Below, piece by piece: positions 32,951 to 43,311 of a stretch of DNA of 64,000 nt. The translations under genes were made by a program, and so were the position numbers. Origin of the DNA: Panulirus ornatus (taxonomy: Eukaryota; Arthropoda; Malacostraca; Decapoda; Palinuridae); contig NC_092269.1 in assembly GCF_036320965.1 (NCBI RefSeq), positions 27,992,843 to 28,056,842 on the forward strand, given 5' to 3'. Numbering within the stretch: position 1 is the first letter of the stretch; each line of letters starts with the position of its first letter. Under the pieces are notes generated by a model. That model was not told the DNA's origin, searched no databases, and saw nothing but the letters and a program-made list of their open reading frames with translations.

Positions 32951-33924
32951 AGGCATGTGTACGTGTAGGAAGAGAGGAAAGTGATTGGTTCTCAGTGAAT
33001 GTAGGTTTGCGGCAGGGGTGTGTGATGTCTCCATGGTTGTTTAATTTGTTTATGGATGGGGTTGTTAGGGAGGTAGATGCAAGAGTCTTGGAAAGAGGGG
33101 CAAGTATGAAGTCTGTTGGGGATGAGAGAGCTTGGGAAGTGAGTCAGTTGTTGTTCGCTGATGATACAGCGCTGGTGGCGGATTCATGTGAGAAACTGCA
33201 GAAGCTGGTGACGGAGTTTGGTAAAGTGTGTGGAAGAAGAAAGTTAAGAGTAAATGTGAATAAGAGCAAGGTTATTAGGTACAGTAGGGTTGAGGGTCAA
33301 GTCAATTGGGAGGTGAGTTTGAATGGTGAAAAACTGGAGGAAGTGAAGTGTTTTAGATATCTGGGAGTGGATCTGTCAGCGGATGGAACCATGGAAGCGG
33401 AAGTGGATCATAGGGTGGGGGAGGGGGCGAAAATTTTGGGAGCCTTGAAAAATGTGTGGAAGTCGAGAACATTATCCCGGAAAGCAAAAATGGGTATGTT
33501 TGAAGGAATAGTAGTTCCAACAATGTTGTATGGTTGCGAGGCGTGGGCTATGGATAGAGTTGTGCGCAGGAGGATGGATGTGCTGGAAATGAGATGTTTG
33601 AGGACAATGTGTGGTGTGAGGTGGTTTGATCGAGTAAGTAACGTAAGGGTAAGAGAGATGTGTGGAAATAAAAAGAGCGTGGTTGAGAGAGCAGAAGAGG
33701 GTGTTTTAAAATGGTTTGGGCACATGGAGAGAATGAGTGAGGAAAGATTGACCAAGAGGATATATGTGTCGGAGGTGGAGGGAACGAGGAGAAGAGGGAG
33801 ACCAAATTGGAGGTGGAAAGATGGAGTGAAAAAGATTTTGTGTGATCGGGGCCTGAACATGCAGGAGGGTGAAAGGAGGGCAAGGAATAGAGTGAATTGG
33901 AGCGATGTGGTATACCGGGGTTGA
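32947..33924 (+). CDS. RTE-like RT, 5'-truncated but open
   Basis: About 325 codons with no stop. Order: KACVRVGREESDW, motif B LRQGCVMSPWLFNLF, motif C QLLFADDTALVAD with the catalytic aspartates, the thumb region CFRYLGVDLSADGT, MLYGCEAWAM, and a C-terminal basic RRRGRPNWRWKDGVKK, ending at the family stop. The endonuclease, fingers and motif A are missing, so it cannot retrotranspose by itself. The first in-frame GTG/ATG positions have no meaning as starts; the frame simply begins at the truncation. Confidence 0.88.
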
Positions 33925-34107
33925 CGTGCTGTCAGTGGATTGAATCAAGGCATGTGAAGCGTCTGGGGTAAACCATGGAAAGCTGTGTAGGTATGTATAT
34001 TTGCGTGTGTGGACGTATGTATATACATGTGTATGGGGGTGGGTTGGGCCATTTCTTTCGTCTGTTTCCTTGCGCTACCTCGCAAACGCGGGAGACAGCG
34101 ACAAAGC
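32947..34107 (+). mobile_element. RTE-like LINE copy 4, 5'-truncated
   Basis: Starts in frame just upstream of RT motif B and continues to GCGGGAGACAGCGACAAAGC, followed by (A)n and (TA)n. Short-UTR subfamily, nearly identical to copy 6 in coding sequence. Confidence 0.94.
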
Positions 34108-34122
34108 AAAAAAAAAAAAAAG

Positions 34123-34215
<93 letters not shown>
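34108..34215. repeat. (A)n-(TA)n tail tract
   Basis: An A-run of about 14 bp, then about 90 bp of TA, bridging RTE copy 4 to a minus-strand SINE-like element. Confidence 0.96.
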
Positions 34216-34960
<745 letters not shown>

Positions 34961-34985
34961 ATATAATCAATTTATTTATTTATCA

Positions 34986-35224
34986 TACTTTGTCGCTGTC
35001 TCCCGCGTTAGCGAGGTAGCGCAAGGAAACAGACGAAAGAATGGCCCAACCCACCCGCATACACAGGTATATACATACATGCCCGCACACGCACATATAC
35101 ATACCATTACATTTCAACGTATACATACATATACATACACAGAAAAATACATATATACACATGTACATATTCATACTTGCTGCCTTCATCCATTCTTGTA
35201 GCAACCCCGCCACACAGGAAATAT

Positions 35225-35259
<35 letters not shown>

Positions 35260-37046
35260 CGTGCAAGGTAGTGCTAGGAAAAGACAACAAAGGCCACATT
35301 CGTTCACACTCAGTCTCTAGCTGTAATGTGTAATACACCGAAACCACAGCTCCCTTTCCACATCTAGGCCCCACAAAACTTTCCATGGTTTACCCCAAAC
35401 GCTTCACATGCCCTGGTTCAATCCATTGACAGCACGTCGACCCCGGTATACCACATCGTTCCAGTTCACTCTATTCCTTGCACGCCTTTCACCCTCCTGT
35501 ATGTTCAGTCCCTGATCCCCGATCGCTCAAAATCTTTTTCACTTCATCCTTCCACCTCCAATTTGGTATCCCACTTCTCGTTCCCTCCACCTCAGACTCA
35601 TATATCCTCTTTGTCAATCTTTCCTCACCCATTCTCTTCATGTGAACAAACCATTTCAATGCACCCTCTTCTGCTATCTCAACCCCACTCTTTTTATTAG
35701 CACACATCTCTCTTACCCTTTCATTACTTACTCGATTAAATCACCTCACACCACATATTGTCCTCATTTCCAACACATCCACCCTCTTCCGCACAACCCT
35801 ACCTATAGCCCACGCCCTGCAACCATATAACATTGTTAGAACCACTATTCCTTCAAGCATACCCACTTTTGCTCTCCAAGATAACGTTCTCGCCTTCCAC
35901 ACATTCTTCAACGCTCCCAGAATCTTCGCCCCCTCCCCCACCTTCTGACTCACCTCCGCTTGTCCCTCCACCCTACTGAACCTAATAATCTTGCTCTTAT
36001 TAACATTCACTCTCAGCTTTCCTCCTTCACACACTTTACCAACTCAGTCACCAGCTTCTGCAGTTTCTCACCTGAATCAGCCACCAGCGCTGTATCATTA
36101 ACGAACAACAACTGACTCACTTCCCAAGCCCTCTCATCCACAACAGACTGTATTCTTGCCCCTCTCTCCAAAACTCTTGCTTTCACCTCCCTAACAACCC
36201 CATCCATAAACAAATTAAACAACCATGGAGACATCACGCACCCCTGCCGCAAACCGATATTCACTGGGAACCAATCACTTTCCTCTCTTCCTACTCGTAC
36301 ACATGCCTTACATCCTCGATAAAAAAAAAACTTTTCACTGCTTCTAAAAACTTACCTCCCACACCATATGCTCTGAATACCTTCCACAGGGCATCTCTAT
36401 CAACTCTATCATATGCCTTCTCCAGATCCATAAATGCTACGTACAAATCCATTTGCTTTTCAAAGTATTTCTCACATACATTCATTAAAGCAAACACCTG
36501 ATCCATACATCCTCTACCACTTCTGAAACCACATTGCTCTTCCCCAGTCTGATGCTCTGTACATGCCTTCACCCTCTCAATCAATACCCTCTCATATAAT
36601 TTCCCACGAATACTCAACAAACTTACACCTCTGTAATTTGAACACTCACCCTCATCCCCTTTGCCTTTGTACAATCGCACTATGCATGCATTCCACCAAT
36701 CCTCAGGCACTTCACCATGAACCATATATACATTGAATATCCTCACCAACGAATCAACAACACAGTCACCCCCTTTTTTAATAAATTCCACTGCAATACC
36801 ATCCATACCCGCCGCCTTGCCGGCTTTCACCTTCCGCAAAGCTTTCACTACCTCTTCTCTGTTTACCAAACCATTCTCCCTGACCCTCTCACTTCGCACA
36901 CCATCTCGACCAAAACATCCTATATCTGCCACTCTATCATCAAACACATTCAACAGACCTTCAAAGTACTCACTCCATCTCCTTCTCACATCACCACTAC
37001 TTGTTATTACCTCCTCATTAGCCCCCCTCACCGATGTTCCCATTTG
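34986..37046 (-). mobile_element. RTE-like LINE copy 5, long-UTR subfamily
   Basis: The 3' end at GTCGCTGTCTCCCGCGTTAG (34991-35010) is preceded by TTTATTTATTTATCATACTT. The long 3' UTR contains a run of about 30 C residues (35229-35258) where other copies have a short C-rich word. Coding remnants extend up to 37046, where the element is fused to an inverted piece of RTE 3' UTR. Confidence 0.92.
35489..37046 (-). pseudogene. RTE-like RT, degraded (copy 5)
   Basis: Fragments: GTSVRGANEEVITSSGDVRR, AGKAAGMDGIAVEFIKKGGD, GEEQCGFRSGRGCMDQVFAL and motif A YVAFMDLEKAYDRV lie in one open piece up to 37046. Motifs B (LRQGCVMSPWLFNLF) and C (QLLFVNDTALVAD, diverged from FADD) follow in another, and the C-terminal parts in two further frames. 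Older than copies 2, 4 and 6. Confidence 0.88.
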
Positions 37047-37160
37047 TGAAGCGTCTGGGGTAAACCATGGAAAGTTTTGTGGGGCCTGGATGTGGAAAGG
37101 GAGTTGTGGTTTCGGTGCATTACACATTACAGCTAGAGACTGAGAGTGAACGAATGTTTC
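37047..37160 (+). mobile_element. Inverted RTE 3'-UTR fragment
   Basis: GAAGCGTCTGGGGTAAACCA, GGATGTGGAAAGGGAGTTGT and CTAGAGACTGAGAGTGAACG match the long 3' UTR of copies 3, 5 and 7, but in plus orientation and fused to the broken 5' end of minus-strand copy 5. An open frame runs across the junction (minus, 37127-36291), a chimaera without meaning. Confidence 0.85.
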
Positions 37161-38322
37161 CTAAAACAGACCTTAGGACCAGCTGAAAGGTATGTCTCTA
37201 TCATACATACAGTTATCATACACCATACTTTACAGTAACTAATACCTCTAGAGATATGCTCGGGGGTGCACTAGGGGGGGGGGGGGGTCAGGTGGAGACG
37301 CACTCATACCCCCAGATATATAAAGACCAGCGTGAACTCGACGCCACGAAAGAGGAATACCCTGAAGGGGTACTCCCGTCCTTATACACCCCGGCGAGGG
37401 AAGATGCTCCCTCAACCCCAACCCACTCGTGTTTTGCGTGAACCTGAACACCGACACACTCTGCGCCATCGCTCCGTCGCCATCTGTCAAGCCTCTGCTC
37501 TTAATGAAGAGCCCATTAAGGAAAGAGAGAGAGAGAGTAAGGGGGAATCAGGAAGCATGGTAGCTGTATGTATGGTTGTGTGAAGGCTTATGGTGTCATA
37601 TAGTATTAAGATATTAGGGAGTACGGTAGGTGTACGGTAGTACGATAGGTATGGTGCTGTGGGGTGAAAATATTACAAGGGTCATGACAGATGTAAGGAT
37701 ACTGGCAAGGAAGATATGATGGCGTGGCAGGGTGGGAAATATGGCTTGATGCGTGAGGTGAGTGCAGTACCTATGTCATCATGGGGATGCGACAGGTACA
37801 GATAAGAGTATGGAAGTATGGTGATCTATGGGAGAACATGGGAAGGAGGTAATACCCTAAGGCAAGATATGGTCGCACTTCAGGGTGTAAAGATATGGAT
37901 CAGAATATACCAGATGTGGTTACTGTGGCGGGTAAGGCTGCCGTGGCGCATATGACTGTGTGGTGGTGCTGTAGACCGGCTGGTGTGGAAGTATGGGAGG
38001 TGGTGGTGAGGTAGGAGAAGGGACGCTGGGGGAGGGTGGGTGGGGGACAGCCAGGTAAGGTCTGGTGGAGCCCTTCTCCCACGGCAAGACAGAAGACCTG
38101 GGATCGATAGGACTCCCAACAGTACACACATATGGTAGGGAGGTAGTGGGAGGCGAGGCTCAGCGTGAGTTCTTCACACCGTGGCGACTGGGAATGTACT
38201 GGAATATACCTTCTGCTGCCTTGCATGTCGATGGCGACTTCCACATCGACAGACGTTGGGGTACGGGTGGTGACTGACTCAACTGGGTAGAATATAGAGT
38301 TTAAAACAGAGGTTTCGACACG

Positions 38323-38323
<1 letters not shown>
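37161..38323. other. Unassigned sequence, no gene recognised
   Basis: About 1.15 kb between RTE copy 5 and a (CT)n tract, with a 13-G run at 37274-37286 and short frames of 60-114 codons. A stretch of GGTAGGTGTACGG-like words near 37610-37900 suggests eroded tandem repeats. Confidence 0.45.

Positions 38324-38395
<72 letters not shown>
38324..38395. repeat. (CT)n microsatellite
   Basis: About 72 bp of pure CT. Confidence 0.98.
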
Positions 38396-38398
<3 letters not shown>

Positions 38399-38804
38399 GT
38401 AGATGCGTGTTTGATCTGCTGTATTCCTCACTCGGTGCACCGAGGAAGACGAAGGTGTAGAAACGTCTGGGTTAGATTCTACATTTTATCCTGCTGTGTT
38501 ACTCACCACCCTTACTTCACGCCAGTGGCGCATTATACGTGTGGATCTATATACACTGACAGTCATGCAGTCATGTGCATGGTATGTGCAAGGAGGAATG
38601 ATGTGCGTGTCTGTGTGTGTTTTTGTATGTCTGTGTCTGTGTGCATACGTTCATGCATGCTTGGGCGAGTATGCGATGTGCACAACACATAAATTGATAC
38701 ACGCGCGAAACACAGAAAATGAACGTTCACTTGGGATAAGGAAAAATAAGGTTGTTAATATTATGGAAATTGCCTTTAATTTGAAGGTTAATGTCCATCC
38801 TAGT

Positions 38805-39110
38805 GATTACTGATAATGTTAACAGGATTGTTGATAATGTTAACAATGTTGGGAAACGGTTATTCTCATGTCGGTCTGTCCATGAACTCGTAAGGGTTCG
38901 ATATGGTTGGGGTGCCGAACTCGGGGACGAGGGATCCGAAGTGACAGGAGATGATGGTGGCGGGTTATGGCACCTTCCATTCATGTATGATGAGGTTCAG
39001 AGAGAGTTAGGAGGCCCAGTGCGTTTCGCATATCTTCACAGGGAGTGAAAGAGGGACCGAGAATGAGCTTTTATGCTCGTCTTTGCATTTTTTCTATGGA
39101 TAAGGAGGGA
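38805..39110 (-). pseudogene. LINE reverse-transcriptase C-terminal relic (second copy)
   Basis: Reading down from about 39105, the minus strand gives IEKMQRRA, then after a stop KLILGPSFTPCEDMRNALGL, then HHHLLSLRIPRPRVRHPNHI. It aligns by eye with the relic at 18345-18605 (QKR...ILGP, HHxLL, IPRP, RHxN). Interrupted by at least two stops. Non-LTR LINE, clade undetermined. Confidence 0.58.
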
Positions 39111-39334
39111 CACCAGACAGGGGAAGGAGAGGCATATGTGAATACATACATGGATGGGTTCCTGTGCACATATGCCTATGTGTGGACACAGTTGTGCACA
39201 CATGTACACATCATTTCAGGTCACAGTGACATGACTTTGACCCACAAGATCCCAGGAAAGTACGGAGCAAACAATTCCATTTTCTTAGTGACCTGATCCT
39301 TGTTACCAGCTCCACCATGTTCTTATGTGTCACC

Positions 39335-41018
39335 CTCGGTCAAACCCCCAGGGTCAGTGTTACCAACGGTCAAACCCCCAAGGTCAGTGTTACCAACGGT
39401 CAAACCCCCAGGGTCAGTGTTACCAACGGTCAAACCCCCAAGGTCAGTGTTACCAACGGTCAAACCCCCAGGGTCAGTGTTACCAACGGTCAAACCCCCA
39501 AGGTCAGTGTTACCAACGGTCAAACCCCCAGGGTCAGTGTTACCAACGGTCAAACCCCCAAGGTCAGTGTTACCAACGGTCAAACCCCCAGGGTCAGTGT
39601 TACCAACGGTCAAACCCCCAGGGTCAGTGTTACCAACGGTCAAACCGCAGAGTCAGTGTTACCAACGGTCAAACCCCCAGGGTCAGTGTTACCAATGGTC
39701 AAACCCCCAGGGTCAGTGTTACCAACGGTCAAACCCCCAGGGTCAGTGTTACCAACGGTCAAACTCCTAGGATCAGTGTTACCAACGGTCAAACCCCCAG
39801 GGTCAGTGTTACCAACGGTCAAACCCCAGGGTCAGTGTTACCAACGGTCAAACCTCCAAGGTCAGTGTTACCAACGGTCAAACTCCTAGGATCAGTGTTA
39901 CCAACGGTCAAACCCCCAGGGTCAGTGTTACCAACGGTCAAACCCCCAGGGTCAGTGTTACCAACGGTCAAACCCCCAGGGTCAGTGTTACCAACGGTCA
40001 AACCCCCAGGGTCAGTGTTACCAACGGTCAAACCCCCAGGGTCAGTGTTACCAACGGTCAAACCCCCAGGGTCAGTGTTACCAACGGTCAAACCCCCAGG
40101 GTCAGGGTTACCAACGGTCAAACCCCCAGGGTCAGTGTTACCAACGGTCAAACCCCCAGGTCAGTGTTACCAACGGTCAAACCCCCAGGGTCAGTGTTAC
40201 CAACGGTCAAACCCCCAGGGTCAGTGTTACCAACGGTCAAACCCCCAGGGTCAGTGTTACCAACGGTCAAACCCCCAGGGTCAGTGTTACCAACGGTCAA
40301 ACCTCCAAGGTCAGTGTTACCAACGGTCAAACCCCCAGGGTCAGTGTTACCAACGGTCAAACCTCCAGGGTCAGTGTTACCAACGGTCAAACCTCCAGGG
40401 TCAGTGTTACCAACGGTCAAACCCCCAGGGTCAGTGTTACCAACGGTCAAACCCCCAGGGTCAGTGTTACCAACGGTCAAACCCCCAGGGTCAGTGTTAC
40501 CAACGGTCAAACCCCCAGGGTCAGTGTTACCAACGGTCAAACCCCCAGGGTCAGTGTTACCAACGGTCAAACCCCCAGGGTCAGTGTTACCAACGGTCAA
40601 ACCCCCAGGGTCAGTGTTACCAACGGTCAAACCCCCAGGGTCAGTGTTACCAACGGTCAAACCCCCAGGGTCAGTGTTACCAACGGTCAAACCCCCAGGG
40701 TCAGTGTTACCAACGGTCAAACCTCCAAGGTCAGTGTTACCAACGGTCAAACCCCCAGGGTCAGTGTTACCAACGGTCAAACCCCCAGGGTCAGTGTTAC
40801 CAACGGTCAAACCCCCAGGGTCAGTGTTACCCGGAGCCATCCCAACTAGGGTCAGTGTTACCAACGGTCAAACCCCCAGGGTCAGTGTTACCCGGAGCCA
40901 TCCCAACTAGGGTCAGTGTTACCAACGGTCAAACCCCCAGGGTCAGTGTTACCATCGGTCAAACCCCCAGGGTCAGTGTTACCCGGAGCCATCCCAACTA
41001 GGGTCAGTGTTACCAACG
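39335..41018. repeat. 30-bp minisatellite, 1.7 kb
   Basis: About 55 units of 30 bp: GGTCAAACCCCCAGGGTCAG then TGTTACCAAC. From 39345 to 39600 units alternate CAGGGTCAG and CAAGGTCAG, a 60-bp dimer repeated four times; beyond that they are nearly uniform. At the right end, 31-bp variant units with CCCGGAGCCATCCCAACTAG occur at 40830, 40891 and 40982. The 10-codon period yields frames of 558 codons plus and 238 minus, judged spurious. Confidence 0.97.
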
Positions 41019-41190
41019 GTGACCCTCCGACCTGCACTACCCGCCTGGATATGGGGAGGATTAGTGACAGCTGCGCAGTAGACCAGCACTTCTGTGGCTG
41101 TCGAGTATCACTCCTCTGGTCTAGGGAACATTCTTTTCCTCTCCGGCTCAGCCATACGCGGACTGCTGACATTTAGTCTACACAAAATGC

Positions 41191-41219
41191 CATCTCCCCA
41201 TGACACACACACACACACA

Positions 41220-41282
<63 letters not shown>
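41191..41282. repeat. (CA)n microsatellite
   Basis: About 90 bp of CA. Confidence 0.97.
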
Positions 41283-41284
<2 letters not shown>

Positions 41285-41403
41285 CATCTGACAACACATT
41301 ACTTACACGAATTGTTCATCGTAACTGTGTAATAACTTGCGATGAGCTCTACGCGCTGGCCTTGTCCTTTTGGCCAAATCTCGTCCTGTATACTCGTAAG
41401 TAG

Positions 41404-41406
<3 letters not shown>

Positions 41407-41486
<80 letters not shown>
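41407..41486. repeat. (CT)n microsatellite
   Basis: 80 bp of pure CT. Confidence 0.98.
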
Positions 41487-41490
<4 letters not shown>

Positions 41491-41617
41491 GCGTGCCGGG
41501 GCACAGGTGAGGGGTCTGGGTTGTGGGGTAAGGGGTGAGGCCTGGCTCCAGGGTGTCCATTGTTCACCCCATTAGCTTATTATTCAATACCTTTGGCTCT
41601 CGTACCTGAGTCTTTTG

Positions 41618-41619
<2 letters not shown>

Positions 41620-41699
<80 letters not shown>

Positions 41700-41802
41700 C
41701 TAACCATCCTCCTTTCTTTCCTCCCCCCACCTCCTTCCTTCCCCCTATCAATCTCCCATCTTCCTCCTCCTCCTCCTCCTCCTCCTCCTCCTCCTCCTCC
41801 TC
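41620..41802. repeat. (CT)n and (TCC)n microsatellites
   Basis: (CT)n to 41697, a pyrimidine-rich linker, then (TCC)n at 41760-41802. It is pyrimidine-only on one strand over most of its length. Confidence 0.95.
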
Positions 41803-41936
41803 CACAGTATATCTCTCTGCCTGTCAGTCGTTCTCCCCATCTGTCTTCCCATGGGTCCGTGTGAGGGAGGGGCTGGCCCATGACCCTCCAGACCTCCAGC
41901 AGAACCATCTCATCATTCTCCTCCTCCTCTTCCTCC

Positions 41937-42335
41937 CCACACCTGACCTTGAGCACACCTGACCTTGAGCACACCTGACCTTGAGCACACCTGACCTCGA
42001 GCACATCTGACCTCGAGCACACCTGACCTCGAGCACAACTGACCTCGAGCACACCTGACCTCGAGCACACCTGACCTCGAGCACACCTGACCTCGAGCAC
42101 ACCCGACCTCGAGCACACCTGACCTCGAGCACACCCGACCTCGAGCACACCTGACCTCGAGCACATCTGACCTCGAGCACAGCTGACCTTGAGCACAACT
42201 GACCTCGAGCACACCCGACCTCGAGCACACCTGACCTCGAGCACACCTGACCTCGAGCACACCTGACCTCGAACACACCTGACCTCGAACACACATGACC
42301 TCGAACACACATGACCTCGAGCACATCTGCACACC
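41937..42335. repeat. 16-bp minisatellite
   Basis: About 25 units of 16 bp, ACACCTGACCTCGAGC, with CTTGAGC variants at the left edge and CTCGAAC at the right. Three units equal 16 codons, so frames stay open for long stretches. Confidence 0.96.
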
Positions 42336-42964
42336 TCTCGCTCTTCCTTGCCTCACCTGTGTGCCTACCACCTCCACCTCCTCCCCCGTGCCACAGGGGA
42401 GGGAGACTGTACACAAGGTGCAGGAGAGGAGCATGTAAGATCACCCACGCCTCCCTCATTACGTCGCCTGTCCAACCCACCCTCACTCGCCAGAACCTCC
42501 TCCCATGGGTCGTGGAGAAGCCACTGCCTCACCCCACAGACAGACGGACAGACGTATAGAGAGACAGACACCAGGCAAATAGACAGCAAGAGAGACAGAA
42601 GGACAAATGTGGACCAGAAAGTTGAGGTACAGCACTTCTTGTTGCGGGGGGGTCGTCTACCCAGACCTCCTGAGTGTGATGGGTCGCCTGAACTTTGACC
42701 TGACCTCCTCCCTTAAAGGTCGGGTCAAAGATGAGGCCAGCTTACCCAAGGGTCGTACCGTCGTGTGCTCTAGGGTCGCACCGTCGCGCGCAAGGGTTTC
42801 GTGCCGTCATGCTTAAGGGTCGTAGGGTTGCGCTCAAACGGTCGTACCGTCGCGCTTAAGGGTCGTACTGATGTGCTCAAGGTGTTTAATGGGCCCTGCA
42901 GCCTATGGTCGTCATTTCTGAGGTCGTCCAGGAAGCGTCGTATATAACATTCCTGAAGTGAGTC
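42336..42964. other. Unassigned sequence with short GGTCGTACCGTCG repeats
   Basis: Mostly unique. At 42725-42870 the words GGTCGTACCGTCGCGC and GGGTCG recur five or six times. No gene recognised. Confidence 0.45.
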
Positions 42965-43275
42965 AGCGAGAGATAGCTCTATTGTGCACTGTGCCTCAGT
43001 GAGATAGCTCTATTGTGCACTGTGCCTCAGTGAGATAGCTCTGTTGTGCACTGTGCCTCAGTGAGATAGCTCTGTTGTGCACTGTGCCTCAGTGAGATAG
43101 CTCTATTGTGCAGTGTGCCTCAGTGAGATAGCTCTATTGTGCAGTGTGCCTCGGTGAGATAGCTCTGTTGTGCAGTGTGCCTCAATGAGATAGCTCTATT
43201 GTGCACTGTGCCTCAGTGAGATAGCTCTATTGTGCACTGTGCCTCGGTGAGATAGCTCTGTTGCGCGTTATCTGA
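42965..43275. repeat. 31-bp minisatellite
   Basis: About 10 units with GAGATAGCTCTATTGTGCAC and TGTGCCTCAGT, very uniform (ATTG/GTTG and CAC/CAG variants). Confidence 0.95.
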
Positions 43276-43311
43276 GAGAGACGGTTAGAAATAGCTCTTT
43301 AACAGACTAGA

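Noticed and set aside
39325..41001. 558-codon open frame with a 10-residue repeat
   Set aside because: It is a 30-bp minisatellite, whose period is a multiple of three and lacks stops in several frames on both strands. There is no leader, domain or splice context.
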